Assembly: GCA_964606085.1 (NCBI GenBank)
Contig: CAZSFD010000016.1
Location: forward strand, 1 to 64,000
Direction of reading: 5' to 3'
DNA from: CAIQJJ01 sp964606085
Lineage (GTDB): Bacteria; Chloroflexota; Anaerolineae; Anaerolineales; UBA4823
DNA: 64,000 bases
Shown here: positions 47,350 to 56,977 of the stretch, in pieces
How positions within the stretch are numbered: the stretch's first letter is position 1
How the letters are laid out: each line of letters begins with the position of its first letter
Notes under the pieces: model-generated
What the model saw: only the letters and a program-made list of their open reading frames with translations
What the model was told of the DNA's origin: nothing
The model's database searches: none
Made by a program: the position numbers and the translations under genes

Positions 47350-48357
47350 CTACCCGCTTTGACGGATGATCAATTCGGGCGGCAGGAGCGTGGTGATGGG
47401 TTGGGTGGGCGGGTTGGCAAGGGCATCGAACAGGATTTGGGCGGCGCGGCGGCCCAATTCGGCGCGCTGAACGCGGCAGGTGGTGAGGGCGGGGGTGACG
47501 AGGGCGGCCAGGTGGATGTCGTCGTAGCCGGTGATGGCGAGACCGCCTGGCACGCCGCGGCCCAGGCTGGCGGCGGCTTGCAGCGCGCCGACGGCCACCA
47601 GGTCGTTGTAGCATAGCAGGGCCGTCAGGCTGGGATGGTCGGTCAGCAGGGTGCGCGCGGCGGCGCGGCCATCCTCTACGGAGGGGGGGCAGTGGGTCAG
47701 ATGAAAGGAAGTCCAGGCAATGCCGGCGGCTTCGGCGGCGCGGTGAGCGCCTTCGAGCCGTTTTTGGCCGCTGAACGAGTTGGCCGGGCCAGCCAGCAGG
47801 CCGATGGCGCGGTGTCCCCGTTGCAACAGATAGCGCAGCATCATTTCGCCGCCGAGGGCGTCATCTATGCCCACGCTGCCGGCCAGTTGGGCCGCCTGGG
47901 GCATGTCGCGGTTGACCAGCACCGCCGCCGGGTGCGGGGCAAGGGCGTTGGTCAGGTCATCGCCGCGCAGTCGCGAACTGCACAAGATCACGCCATCCAC
48001 CCATTTTTCGGCCAGCACTTGCAGCAGTTCGAACTCGCGCTGCGGGTCTTCGTTGGTGTCACAAAGCAGCAGGCTGTAGCCCTGTTCGTAGGCCACCTGC
48101 TCCACCCCGCGGATGATGTCAGGAAAGAAGGGGTTCGATACGTCGGGGACGATCAGGCCGATGCTGGCGGTGCGCTGCGTGACGAGCGACCGCGCCACGC
48201 CGCTGGGCCGGTAACCCAGGCGCTCGATGATGGTCTCAATGCGTTGGCGCTGCTCAGGGCCAACGCCATCTTTGTTGTTGACGACGCGCGAAACGGTCAT
48301 CAGAGAAACACCCGCTTCGCGAGCGACATCGGCAAGGGTGGGGCGGATAGGGGCCAT
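47350..48357 (-). CDS. LacI-family transcriptional regulator
   Basis: A 335-residue repressor. The N-terminal helix-turn-helix and hinge are RPTLADVAREAGVSLMTVSR and VVNNKDGVGPEQRQRIETII, followed by the periplasmic-binding-protein-like sugar domain (IGLIVPDVSNPFFPDIIRGV, NRDMPQAAQLAGSVGIDDAL, LAITGYDDIHLAALVTPALT). The longer frame to 48474 is rejected because LacI proteins begin at this point. The promoter and perfect operator lie upstream. It heads an operon with a URO-D-like protein, an aldo/keto reductase and an isomerase-like protein, presumably repressed until a sugar binds. Confidence 0.93.
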   Translation of the reverse strand: MAPIRPTLADVAREAGVSLMTVSRVVNNKDGVGPEQRQRIETIIERLGYRPSGVARSLVTQRTASIGLIVPDVSNPFFPDIIRGVEQVAYEQGYSLLLCDTNEDPQREFELLQVLAEKWVDGVILCSSRLRGDDLTNALAPHPAAVLVNRDMPQAAQLAGSVGIDDALGGEMMLRYLLQRGHRAIGLLAGPANSFSGQKRLEGAHRAAEAAGIAWTSFHLTHCPPSVEDGRAAARTLLTDHPSLTALLCYNDLVAVGALQAAASLGRGVPGGLAITGYDDIHLAALVTPALTTCRVQRAELGRRAAQILFDALANPPTQPITTLLPPELIIRQSG

Positions 48358-48430
48358 GCAAGAAATTTGTGGTTGTGTTGGTCGAGCGGCAAACAAAGCT
48401 CGCGGCCCAACCGGCGGAGAGGCGATTAAC

Positions 48431-48444
48431 GTTAGCGCTAACGC
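48431..48444. promoter_or_regulatory. LacI-type operator
   Basis: CGTTAGCGCTAACG, a perfect 14-bp palindrome with the central CG step of LacI-family sites. It lies immediately downstream of the -10 box of the lacI promoter, over the expected transcript start. Confidence 0.8.
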
Positions 48445-48446
48445 CA

Positions 48447-48475
48447 TTATAGGAAGGTGCGGGTGAAATGTCAAT
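48447..48475 (-). promoter_or_regulatory. Consensus promoter of the lacI operon
   Basis: Minus strand TTGACA (48475-48470), exactly 17 bases, TATAAT (48452-48447): a full match to the housekeeping consensus. The plus-strand TATAAT at 48483-48488, eight bases further out, may serve the divergent kinase gene. Confidence 0.85.
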
Positions 48476-48515
48476 GTTTGCGTATAATGGAGTTAGCCCT
48501 GGATGGAGTTTTAGG

Positions 48516-51500
48516 ATGTTGCATCGAATCCGCGCCTGGTTCGCCACCCCCGTCTTCGCCGACCGGCAGAAAACCTATTTTGCCATGCTGATGAACGCGC
48601 CCATTGTGCGCTTGTTTGGCGTATTGGGAATTGCGTTTCTGGGCGTCGTGTTTGTCTTTCCGGCTAAATGGCCCAGCGCGGCGGTCGTGTTCAGTTTTTT
48701 GGCCTTCTTAGTTCTCTGCAAATTCCTGTTGAACGGGGGGCAGATTAACCTGGCACGCCTGATTTTTATTGGCGGGTTATATCTGGTCAGCACGGCCCTG
48801 GTGGTGTTTTCGGGCGGGGCGGCCAGTGTCAATATGATGTATTATGTGGCGGTCATCGTCCTGGCGACCCTGCTGTATGGCAATCAGGGCGGGCAAATTG
48901 CTTTCGGGGTCATTGTGTTTTCGGCGCTGGTGATTGTGATCGCCGGTTGGCAGGGTTGGCTGCCGCCGCGCATCTTCCCGGTGCCGCCGCAAAGCGGGTG
49001 GTTCATGCTCGTCATGGCCGCTATGTTGGTACTGGCGGCGCTCGGGCAGGCCATCAAGAGCCGCGATACAGCCCTCGAGGCGCTGCGTGAGAGCGAGGCC
49101 AAATATCGTTCGTTGTTCGAAGCTATTTCCACTGCGATCATCGTCATGGAAAAAGGCAGCGGGGTCATCCTCGATGTCAATGGTGCGGCTGAAAAGCTCT
49201 ATGGTTATGCGCGCCAGCAATTGATCGGCAAAACCATCATGGATTTATCTGCCGAACCCGATGAGACGCGCCGCGCCATTCAGGGCGGCTCGGTGCAGAT
49301 TCCGCTGCGCTATCATCGCCGAAGCGATGGCAGCACGTTCCCGGCAGAGATTTATGACAACGTGATGGAATGGGAAGGCCGAGAAATTCGCATCGGCAGC
49401 GTGCGCGATATCAGCGAACGCCTCAACGCTCAGCAACGCGAACAAAGCAATTCGCGCCGGCTTTCGGGCATCATCAGCGCCGCCCAGCAGTTGCTTACCT
49501 GTGCCAGCCTGGACGATGTCTACCGCCAGGCCGTGGAATTGGGCCGCGCCAAACTGGGCCTGGAACGCTGCGCCATCTTCCTGCTCGATGAAGCGGAAGG
49601 TGTGCTGGTTGGGACGTATGGCACCGACGATCAAGGCCATACAACCGATGAACATGCGGCCCGCGTGCCGCTGCGCGAAGGCAGGCTGGATGACGCCAGC
49701 ACGCCCCCTGAGTCCTGGCGCATCCGCGATGATGACGTTTCGCACTGGCAAGAGGGCCAGCCGGTGATGACCCACAAGCATTGGACGGCCGCAACCTTCA
49801 TCCGCGCCAACATGCGGGCGATTGGGGTCTTCTTCAACGATGCCAATATCACCCACGCCGCTCTCGACCCGGCCCAGCAAGAAGCCGTGGCGGTGTATTG
49901 TTCGCTGCTGGGCAGCATTATCGAACAGAAGCGGGCCGAGGCGCGGCGCGACCAGGTGAGCAAAGGCTTGCGGGCCGTGATTGACTCGACCGACGAACTG
50001 ATCCAATGCCCCGATCTCGACTCGTTCTGCCGCCGGGCGGTGGAACTGGCGCGCCAGAAGTTGGGCGTTGAACGCTGCGGCCTGTATCTTTTCGATGCTG
50101 AACAAAACCGGATGCGTGGCACCTACGGCACCGACATCGCGGGCAACATCATCAACGAGGCCGCCATTACCTGGCCCACCGATCTCAGCCAGGAGATGGC
50201 CCGCAGCATCGAAAAAACCTGGTCACTGACCGAGGGGGAGTATCGCACCCTGGTTGGTGATGAAAACAAGGTCGTGGGGCATGGCTGGAACGTACAGACC
50301 GTCTTGCGCCTGGGGGCTGAACCGATTGGCATATTCTTCAACGACACCGCCATCAGCCGCGCCCCGGTTGACCCGCTGCAGCAAGAGGTGATCGCCATTT
50401 ACTGCTCGCTGCTCGAAAATATGATTAAACAGAAGCACGTCGAGGCGGCGCTCAAACGCGCCACGCTCTCGCTGCGCGTCTCTGAGGAGCGTTACCGCCA
50501 GGCCATCGAAGCCGCCGGCGCTGTGCCATACCTGCAAGATTATGAGCGACGCGCCTTCACCTTCATCGGCGAAAACATCTTCCAACTGACAGGTTATTCA
50601 GCCGATGAAATGACCCCTGCTTTTTGGGATACCCTGGTGGAAGAAGCCATCCCCGGCGGCGAAGCGGCGGGCCTGAGCGAAAAAGAAGCCATCCCCCTGG
50701 CGCGCAGCGGCAAGCTCAGCCAATGGCTGTGCGATTACCGCATCCGCACCCGCCTGGGCGAAACACGCTGGATTGCCGATTGTGCGGTGGAAATTTTCGA
50801 CGAGCATGGCACGGCGCGCGGCTCAATTGGCATTCTGCAAGATATTACCAGCCGCAAGCAGGCCGAGGCCGAGCGCGAAAAGCTGATCGCCGAACTCGAA
50901 ACCAAAAACGCCGAGTTGGAGCGCTTTACCTACACCGTCTCGCACGATCTGAAAAGCCCGCTGATCACCATCCAGGGCTTTCTTGGCTACCTGCAAAAAG
51001 ACGCCGAGCAGGGCAACCTGGAACGCCTGCGGGCAGACATGGCCCGTATTACCGATGCCACCGTGCGGATGCAGCACCTGCTCAACGACCTGCTCGAACT
51101 CTCCCGCATCGGACGCATTGTCAACCCACCCAAGCACATCCCCTTTTTGTGGATTGTCGAAGAAGCGCTGAGCCTGGTGAAAGGTCGGTTGGATCGCGGC
51201 GGGGTCAAGGTGGTGTACGATCCAGATTTGCCCTTCGTCTATGGCGATTCGGCCCGCCTGGTGGAGGTGGTGCAAAACCTGGTGGACAACGCCGCTAAAT
51301 TTATGGAAGGCCAGCCCAATCCACAGGTGGAAATCGGCCAACAGGGCAGTGACGCGGGCGGCTTTGTCACCTTTTACGTGTGCGATAACGGCATGGGCAT
51401 CCCGCCACAATATCACGAACGCATCTTTGGCCTGTTCAACAAACTTGATGCAAAAAGTGAAGGCACCGGCGTGGGGCTGGCCCTGGTCAAACGCATCGTT

Positions 51501-51593
51501 GAGGTGCATGGCGGCAAAATCTGGGTCGAGTCGGATGGGGTGGGGCAAGGTTCGACCTTTTATTTCACCCTGCCTGGCAACCCGCCGCATTGA
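48516..51593 (+). CDS. Membrane sensor histidine kinase (PAS-GAF-GAF-PAS)
   Basis: A 1,025-residue kinase. Residues about 20-185 hold some six membrane segments (IVRLFGVLGIAFLGVVFVF and others). Then come PAS (about 195-315), two GAF domains each with a GTYGTD signature (LGLERCAIFLLDEAEGVLVG and LGVERCGLYLFDAEQNRMRG), a second PAS (about 670-795), HisKA with FTYTVSHDLKSPLITIQGFL, and HATPase (VVQNLVDNAAKF, DNGMGIPPQYHERIFGLFNK, GTGVGLALVKRIVE). ATG 48516 has GGAG seven bases upstream. It is first of a six-gene operon. Signals unknown. Confidence 0.93.
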   Translation: MLHRIRAWFATPVFADRQKTYFAMLMNAPIVRLFGVLGIAFLGVVFVFPAKWPSAAVVFSFLAFLVLCKFLLNGGQINLARLIFIGGLYLVSTALVVFSGGAASVNMMYYVAVIVLATLLYGNQGGQIAFGVIVFSALVIVIAGWQGWLPPRIFPVPPQSGWFMLVMAAMLVLAALGQAIKSRDTALEALRESEAKYRSLFEAISTAIIVMEKGSGVILDVNGAAEKLYGYARQQLIGKTIMDLSAEPDETRRAIQGGSVQIPLRYHRRSDGSTFPAEIYDNVMEWEGREIRIGSVRDISERLNAQQREQSNSRRLSGIISAAQQLLTCASLDDVYRQAVELGRAKLGLERCAIFLLDEAEGVLVGTYGTDDQGHTTDEHAARVPLREGRLDDASTPPESWRIRDDDVSHWQEGQPVMTHKHWTAATFIRANMRAIGVFFNDANITHAALDPAQQEAVAVYCSLLGSIIEQKRAEARRDQVSKGLRAVIDSTDELIQCPDLDSFCRRAVELARQKLGVERCGLYLFDAEQNRMRGTYGTDIAGNIINEAAITWPTDLSQEMARSIEKTWSLTEGEYRTLVGDENKVVGHGWNVQTVLRLGAEPIGIFFNDTAISRAPVDPLQQEVIAIYCSLLENMIKQKHVEAALKRATLSLRVSEERYRQAIEAAGAVPYLQDYERRAFTFIGENIFQLTGYSADEMTPAFWDTLVEEAIPGGEAAGLSEKEAIPLARSGKLSQWLCDYRIRTRLGETRWIADCAVEIFDEHGTARGSIGILQDITSRKQAEAEREKLIAELETKNAELERFTYTVSHDLKSPLITIQGFLGYLQKDAEQGNLERLRADMARITDATVRMQHLLNDLLELSRIGRIVNPPKHIPFLWIVEEALSLVKGRLDRGGVKVVYDPDLPFVYGDSARLVEVVQNLVDNAAKFMEGQPNPQVEIGQQGSDAGGFVTFYVCDNGMGIPPQYHERIFGLFNKLDAKSEGTGVGLALVKRIVEVHGGKIWVESDGVGQGSTFYFTLPGNPPH

Positions 51594-51616
51594 TGAGCGT
51601 GCTGCCATCTTTGGGC

Positions 51617-51633
51617 TGCGGTTGGAAACCGCA
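51617..51633. other. Hairpin at the second kinase start
   Basis: TGCGGTT-GGA-AACCGCA, a perfect seven-base stem that ends two bases before the ATG at 51636 and covers the place of the ribosome site. The phrase GCTGCGGTTGGAAACCGCA looks like another dispersed repeat. Confidence 0.45.
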
Positions 51634-51635
51634 TT

Positions 51636-53306
51636 ATGAACACCTTCTGGCAAAAAAAGCGTGCCATTCTTTATCGCTGGCTGCTTCAGCCGCACCCACT
51701 GGTGCAAGATGCCAGCCAGGTACATTTCGCCAGGTTGCTGGCCGGGTTGCTGCTCGTCTCCAGCGTGAGCGCTTTTTTACGGGTGGTGTACACGGCACGA
51801 TTTGGCGGAAACATGGCTGCCGGCTTGCTGACCGTGGGGGGCTGCCTGCTGGCCTACGCATTCAGCCGCAGCCCCTACTACCGTTGGAGCGCCACGCTGA
51901 CCCTGCTGCTGCTGGCCGCCCTGGTTTTCATCAATGTGCTGGATGGCCCAGGCTTTAGCGAGATGGCAGTTCACGCCAGCCTGCCCTGGCTGCTGCTATC
52001 CATCATCTTTGGCAGCATCTTTCTGAGTATGGGCCGGATGGTAATTCTGGTTGCGGTGAGCCTGGCAGCCATCGGTAGCCTGCCGCTGCTCAACCCGGCC
52101 ATTTCGTTCAGCAGCCTGCTGGGCCCAATTGGCCTGATCGCCACGGCAAGCTCACTCCTGTTGGTGATGCGCCGCCACCTGGCCCGCCAGGAAATGGAAC
52201 GCCAACACCTGCTGGAACAGCGCGATGCGCGTTACCGCGCCCTGTTCGAGCGCACCAACGATGCCGTCTTCATTCTTGATATGAATGGACTTCATACCGA
52301 AGTAAATGTCCAGGCGGCTGCCTTATTGGGTTATACAGTAGATGAAATGGTGGGGATGGCAACACAACAGGTGGTTGTGCCTGCTGAACAAGATGACAGC
52401 CAGGCTAAAAAAGCGGCCCTGCTGCGTGGCGAAGTTCTGCCCATCTACGAGCGCACTTTTCGCCATAAAGACGGCCATGACGTGCCAGTGGAAGTGAGTG
52501 TAGCCATCGTTCACGATGCCAATGGTCGCCCTCTGCACATCCAAAGCATCGCCCGTGGGATTGCCGAACGCAAGCGTGCCCAACGCGAGCGTGAGCGCTT
52601 GATTGAACAGTTAGAAGCCAAAAACGCTGAATTAGAGCGCTTCACCTACACCGTCTCGCATGATCTCAAAAGCCCCCTGGTGACCATGCAAGGATTTTTG
52701 AGCTTTCTCGAAAAAGACCTGGCCGCCGGAAAGATGGAACAGGTGCAGCGCGACGCCCAACGCATCCGCAGCGCCATCGAGAAAATGCGCCACCTGCTCG
52801 ACGACCTGCTGGCGCTGTCACGCGCCGGGCGGCAAATGGGCGCACCCGAAACCGTATCCCTGGGCAAGGTCGTGCAAGATGCCATCGAACTGGTGAGCGG
52901 CCGGCTGGATGAGCGCGGCGTAACCATCACGATAGTAGACGATCTGCCCGAGGTGTGGGGCGACCGCTCCCGCTTGTTACAGGTCTGCCAAAACCTGCTC
53001 GATAACGCCATCAAATTCATGGGACAGCAACCCCACCCACAAATTACCATCGGCTGCGGCCCGCATGCAGGCGATAAGCTGGTGCAAATTTATATTCAAG
53101 ACAACGGCATGGGCATAGCCCCCGAAAACCAACCGACCATCTTTGGGCTGTTCAACAAACTGGATACCCATAGCGAAGGCAGCGGCATCGGTTTGGCCCT
53201 GGTGCAGCGCATCATCGAGGCGCACGGCGGGCGCGTCAACGTTTACTCAGATGGCCTGGGAAATGGCAGCACATTTACCTTTTCGCTTCCAACGCCACCC
53301 CAATAA
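51636..53306 (+). CDS. Membrane sensor histidine kinase (single PAS)
   Basis: A 556-residue kinase. Residues about 30-185 contain five or six membrane segments (LLAGLLLVSSVSAFLRVV, LLTVGGCLLAYAF, ATLTLLLLAALVFI, PWLLLSIIFGSIFLSMG, IGLIATASSLLLVM). PAS spans about 205-320 (RYRALFERTNDAVFILDMNG), HisKA carries FTYTVSHDLKSPLVTMQGFL, and HATPase has VCQNLLDNAIKFMGQQ, DNGMGIAPENQPTIFGLFNK and GSGIGLALVQRII. The catalytic half is nearly the same as in the flanking kinases, so these are recent paralogues with different sensors. Forty-two bases after the first kinase. Confidence 0.93.
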   Translation: MNTFWQKKRAILYRWLLQPHPLVQDASQVHFARLLAGLLLVSSVSAFLRVVYTARFGGNMAAGLLTVGGCLLAYAFSRSPYYRWSATLTLLLLAALVFINVLDGPGFSEMAVHASLPWLLLSIIFGSIFLSMGRMVILVAVSLAAIGSLPLLNPAISFSSLLGPIGLIATASSLLLVMRRHLARQEMERQHLLEQRDARYRALFERTNDAVFILDMNGLHTEVNVQAAALLGYTVDEMVGMATQQVVVPAEQDDSQAKKAALLRGEVLPIYERTFRHKDGHDVPVEVSVAIVHDANGRPLHIQSIARGIAERKRAQRERERLIEQLEAKNAELERFTYTVSHDLKSPLVTMQGFLSFLEKDLAAGKMEQVQRDAQRIRSAIEKMRHLLDDLLALSRAGRQMGAPETVSLGKVVQDAIELVSGRLDERGVTITIVDDLPEVWGDRSRLLQVCQNLLDNAIKFMGQQPHPQITIGCGPHAGDKLVQIYIQDNGMGIAPENQPTIFGLFNKLDTHSEGSGIGLALVQRIIEAHGGRVNVYSDGLGNGSTFTFSLPTPPQ

Positions 53307-53321
53307 CAGGATGTTTTTCTT

Positions 53322-56300
53322 ATGGATGTTCCCAAGCCCCCCTCCATCAACTCTGTGAAAGCATTGAGTTGGCCGCAAATGCAGGCCATTTTGGCGGCCA
53401 CCCATGAGTTAATGCAGTTTCCCAACCTCGACACGCTTTGCCGCGGCACCGTGGAGTTGGCCCGCCAAAGGCTGGGGGTGGAGCGTTGCTCGCTGTTCAT
53501 GCTGGACAACGAAACACAAACCATGCGCGGTACTTATGGTACTGATCTAAACGGTCAGACGACCGACGAACATCACTTGCAGTGGATTTTCGATCAGCAA
53601 CAAAGAGATTCTATCGGCGAGGAATACTGGCATATCGTGTATAACGAAGCGCCCCTGCCGCAAGATATTCAACCGCCGCGGGCGTGGGTGGCCTATACCT
53701 GGATGCACCAGAGCGAAGATACGGTCATCTTGTTCTGCAACGATACCGCCATCACCGGCGCACCCGTAGACGAGGCGCAGCAGCAGGCCATCGCCGTCTA
53801 CCTTTCCATCGTTTACGGCATCATCCGCCGTTTCCAAAGCGAACAGGCCCTGCGTGCAAGCGAAGCGCTCTTCCACGCCATTTTCGACTCGGTAAACGAA
53901 GCCGTATTCATGCACGAGAAAGAGACCGGCGCCATTCTCACCGTCAACCAGAAAGCCTGCGAGATGTATGGCTTTACCGCCGAAGAGATGCTGCACTTGC
54001 AAATCAGCGATCTCAGCGCCAACGTGCCACCCTACACCCAACAAGATGCCATGCAGCAAATTGGCCTGGCCTCGCGCTATGGCGCACAAATTTTCGAGTG
54101 GCATGCCCGCGACCGCCTGGATCGCTTGTTTTGGGTGGAGGTCAACCTGCGCCTGGCAACCATCGGTGAAGTTGAACGAGTGATCGTCACCGTTCGCGAT
54201 ATCAACGAACGCAAACAACTCGAAAATATCCGCAACGCCATGTACCTGATCGCCGCCAAATCGGTCACCGCGCAAAGCCTGGAAGCCTTCTACCCTGAAA
54301 TTCACCGCATCATCGGCGCACTGATGCCCGCCAGCAACTTTTATATTGCCCTCTACGATGCCCAAAATGACCTGCTGCACGTGCCATATTACATAGATGA
54401 ATACGATCCGCCGCCCCTGCCGCATCACCCCAACGGCGGCCTGACCGCTCATGTTTTACACACCGGCAAACCGCTGCTGCTCAAACGGGAAGACCACCTG
54501 CGCGTGAAAGAAGAAAAAGACCTGGAAAGCATCGGCACCCCCGCCGTAGACTGGTTGGGTGTGCCGCTGATCGCCAGCCAGGGCATCCTGGGCGTGATGA
54601 CGGTGCAAACCTATAACGAACAGCAGCGCCTGACGGCCACCGACCGCGATGTGCTGGTTTTTGTCTCCAACCAGGTGGCCATGACCATTCAACGCCGCCG
54701 CGCCGAGGAACACCAACACCAACTGACCCGCGGTCTGCAAGCCGTCATCGAAACCACCGACGAACTGCTCCAGGTGGACGGCCTGGACAGGCTGTACCGC
54801 CGCGCCGTCGAATTGGGCCGCGCGAAAATCGGCCTGGAACGCTGCAGCCTCTACTTGCTCGATGACGCCCAGGCGTTCCTGCTGGGCACCTACGGCACCG
54901 ACGACAAAGGCCAAACCTGCGACGAAAGCGCCGGGCGCATCGCCACGCACCAAACCCCCGAAGTCTTCGCCGATTGGGAGAAACTCTACACCATCATCAC
55001 CGATGAAGATTCCCGGCAGCAAGGGTATTGGTTGGGCGCAGACCGTATCCTTTTAGGGCGTGGGTGGACGGTAGCCACGGTCATCCGCAATGCTGTGCGT
55101 CCGCTTGGCGTGCTATATAACGACGCGGCCATTACCCAGGCTCCATTCAACCCCGCCCTGCAAGAAGCCACCGCCTTCTATTGCTCGCTGTTGGGCAGCA
55201 TCATTGACCGCAAACGGCTTGAAGAATTTGAAAAGCGCTCCATCGAGCGCCTGAGCAGCGTGGTGCAGATTGCCGATGAACTGATCAACTACACCGAAAC
55301 CGATACCTTCTACCGCCGGGCCGTAGAACTGGCCCGCGAAAAGCTGGGCATCGAACGCTGCGCCATCTTCCTGCTCGATGAGACAACTAACACCATGTCT
55401 GGTACATATGGCACCGACCTGCAAGGCCATACCACTGATGAGCATGGCGCAACCTGGCAAACCAGCGAAATCCCCCAGGTTTTGCGCGCCCCCAATGTGT
55501 CGTGGACGATCATCGAAAAAGAGCATGGTTACTGGCAAAAAGATCGCCATGTTGATAACGAAGAGGCCGGCTGGGTGGCGCAAACGCTCATCCGCTTTGC
55601 CAATCGCACCATTGGCATCTTTATCAACGATTCCGCGCTGACCAGGGCCGCGCCCGATGGCATGTTGCAAGAAACCATCGTGCTGTATTGTTCGCTGTTA
55701 GGCAGCCTGATCCAACGCCTGCAAAGCGAAACCGAACGCAAAGCGTTGATCGGCGAATTGAGCGCCAAAAACGCCGAGTTAGAGCGCTTCACCTATACGG
55801 TCTCGCACGACCTGAAATCACCGCTGATCACCATCCGCGGCTTTCTTGGCTTTCTCGAAAAAGATGCCCGCGCCGGCAACTTTGAACGCCTGGATCAAGA
55901 CCTGCAACGCATTGTTCAGGCCACCCACAAAATGCAAAACCTGCTCGACGATCTGCTCGAACTATCGCGCATTGGCCGCATCGTTGGGCCAACGCAAACG
56001 CTCCCCTTTGCCGAGATCGCCCGCGAAGCGCTCGAACTGGTCGGCGGCATGTTGATGGAACGCCACGTGCGGGTCATGGTCATGCCAGACCTGCCCGCCA
56101 TCCACGGCGACCGCGCCCGCCTGGTGGAAGTGATGCAAAACCTGATCGAAAACGCGGTCAAATTTATGGGCAGCCAGGCCAACTCACTGATCGAAATCGG
56201 ATCACGCCCCGAAGCCCCGCCCGGCGAGGCCGTGTTCTTCGTCAAAGACAATGGCATGGGCATCGAACCGCAATATCACGAGCGCATCTTCGGCCTGTTC

Positions 56301-56462
56301 AACAAGCTCGACGCCCAAAGTGAAGGCACCGGCATCGGTCTGGCCCTGGTGCGGCGCATCATCGAGGTGCATGGCGGGCGCATCTGGGTCGAATCGCAGG
56401 GGCAGGGGCAAGGTTGCACGTTCTGTTTCAGCCTGCTCACTAATCCGCGTCATCTGGCGTAG
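53322..56462 (+). CDS. Cytosolic sensor histidine kinase (multi-GAF, PAS)
   Basis: A 1,046-residue kinase with no membrane segment. Order: GAF (about 15-175, LGVERCSLFMLDNETQTMRG then TYGTD), PAS (185-300), a different GAF (310-460, ending QVAMTIQRRRAEE), two more GTYGTD-type GAF domains (470-800), HisKA with FTYTVSHDLKSPLITIRGFL, and HATPase (VMQNLIENAVKFMG, DNGMGIEPQYHERIFGLFNK, GTGIGLALVRRII). It starts 15 bases after the second kinase and is followed by two response regulators, its likely targets. Confidence 0.93.
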   Translation: MDVPKPPSINSVKALSWPQMQAILAATHELMQFPNLDTLCRGTVELARQRLGVERCSLFMLDNETQTMRGTYGTDLNGQTTDEHHLQWIFDQQQRDSIGEEYWHIVYNEAPLPQDIQPPRAWVAYTWMHQSEDTVILFCNDTAITGAPVDEAQQQAIAVYLSIVYGIIRRFQSEQALRASEALFHAIFDSVNEAVFMHEKETGAILTVNQKACEMYGFTAEEMLHLQISDLSANVPPYTQQDAMQQIGLASRYGAQIFEWHARDRLDRLFWVEVNLRLATIGEVERVIVTVRDINERKQLENIRNAMYLIAAKSVTAQSLEAFYPEIHRIIGALMPASNFYIALYDAQNDLLHVPYYIDEYDPPPLPHHPNGGLTAHVLHTGKPLLLKREDHLRVKEEKDLESIGTPAVDWLGVPLIASQGILGVMTVQTYNEQQRLTATDRDVLVFVSNQVAMTIQRRRAEEHQHQLTRGLQAVIETTDELLQVDGLDRLYRRAVELGRAKIGLERCSLYLLDDAQAFLLGTYGTDDKGQTCDESAGRIATHQTPEVFADWEKLYTIITDEDSRQQGYWLGADRILLGRGWTVATVIRNAVRPLGVLYNDAAITQAPFNPALQEATAFYCSLLGSIIDRKRLEEFEKRSIERLSSVVQIADELINYTETDTFYRRAVELAREKLGIERCAIFLLDETTNTMSGTYGTDLQGHTTDEHGATWQTSEIPQVLRAPNVSWTIIEKEHGYWQKDRHVDNEEAGWVAQTLIRFANRTIGIFINDSALTRAAPDGMLQETIVLYCSLLGSLIQRLQSETERKALIGELSAKNAELERFTYTVSHDLKSPLITIRGFLGFLEKDARAGNFERLDQDLQRIVQATHKMQNLLDDLLELSRIGRIVGPTQTLPFAEIAREALELVGGMLMERHVRVMVMPDLPAIHGDRARLVEVMQNLIENAVKFMGSQANSLIEIGSRPEAPPGEAVFFVKDNGMGIEPQYHERIFGLFNKLDAQSEGTGIGLALVRRIIEVHGGRIWVESQGQGQGCTFCFSLLTNPRHLA

Positions 56463-56512
56463 AACGCGGTAAAATTTTGTTCAAATGATCCACTTTGATT
56501 AGGAGAATCGCG

Positions 56513-56971
56513 ATGCTCAATGAACCCGTGTTTGTCATGCTTGTCGAAGATAATATAGACCATGCCGAATTGATCATCCGTACCCTCTCCGAACATAGCG
56601 TTTCCAACAAAATCCGCCATTTTATGGACGGTCAAAGCGCCCTCGATTATCTCCTGCGGCAGCGGGAATTCAGCCGCCCGGCAGACAGCCCCCGCCCGCA
56701 TATCATCTTGCTTGACCTGCGCTTGCCGCGGGTGGATGGCCTGGAAGTTCTCAAGGCCATCAAAGAATCAGAAGAATTGCAATATATCCCCGTCATCGTG
56801 CTGACCACTTCTGAAGCCGAACGCGATGTCGCCAGGGCGTATGTCAACCATGCCAACAGTTACCTGGTGAAACCGGTTGGCTTTGAAGAATTTAATAAGT
56901 TGATGGAAGATTTGGGCTTTTACTGGCTGGAATGGAACACCATTCCCCACGCCCCGCCTGTGCATTCGTAA
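56513..56971 (+). CDS. Rcp1-like single-domain response regulator
   Basis: A 152-residue receiver like cyanobacterial Rcp1, the partner of phytochrome kinases. Acidic pair in MLVEDNIDHAEL, phosphoacceptor Asp68 (IILLDLRLPRVDG), switch Thr in VIVLTTSEAE, lysine in YLVKPVGFEEF. The long loop before the Asp (REFSRPADSPRP) is typical of this subgroup. ATG 56513 has TTAGGAGAATCGCG before it. It lies between the kinase trio and the HD-GYP gene, suitable as a phosphorelay intermediate or independent output. Confidence 0.94.
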   Translation: MLNEPVFVMLVEDNIDHAELIIRTLSEHSVSNKIRHFMDGQSALDYLLRQREFSRPADSPRPHIILLDLRLPRVDGLEVLKAIKESEELQYIPVIVLTTSEAERDVARAYVNHANSYLVKPVGFEEFNKLMEDLGFYWLEWNTIPHAPPVHS

Positions 56972-56977
56972 ACGGGT

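Noticed and set aside
48358..48474. N-terminal extension of the LacI regulator
   Set aside because: It covers the promoter and operator, and LacI proteins start at the helix-turn-helix.
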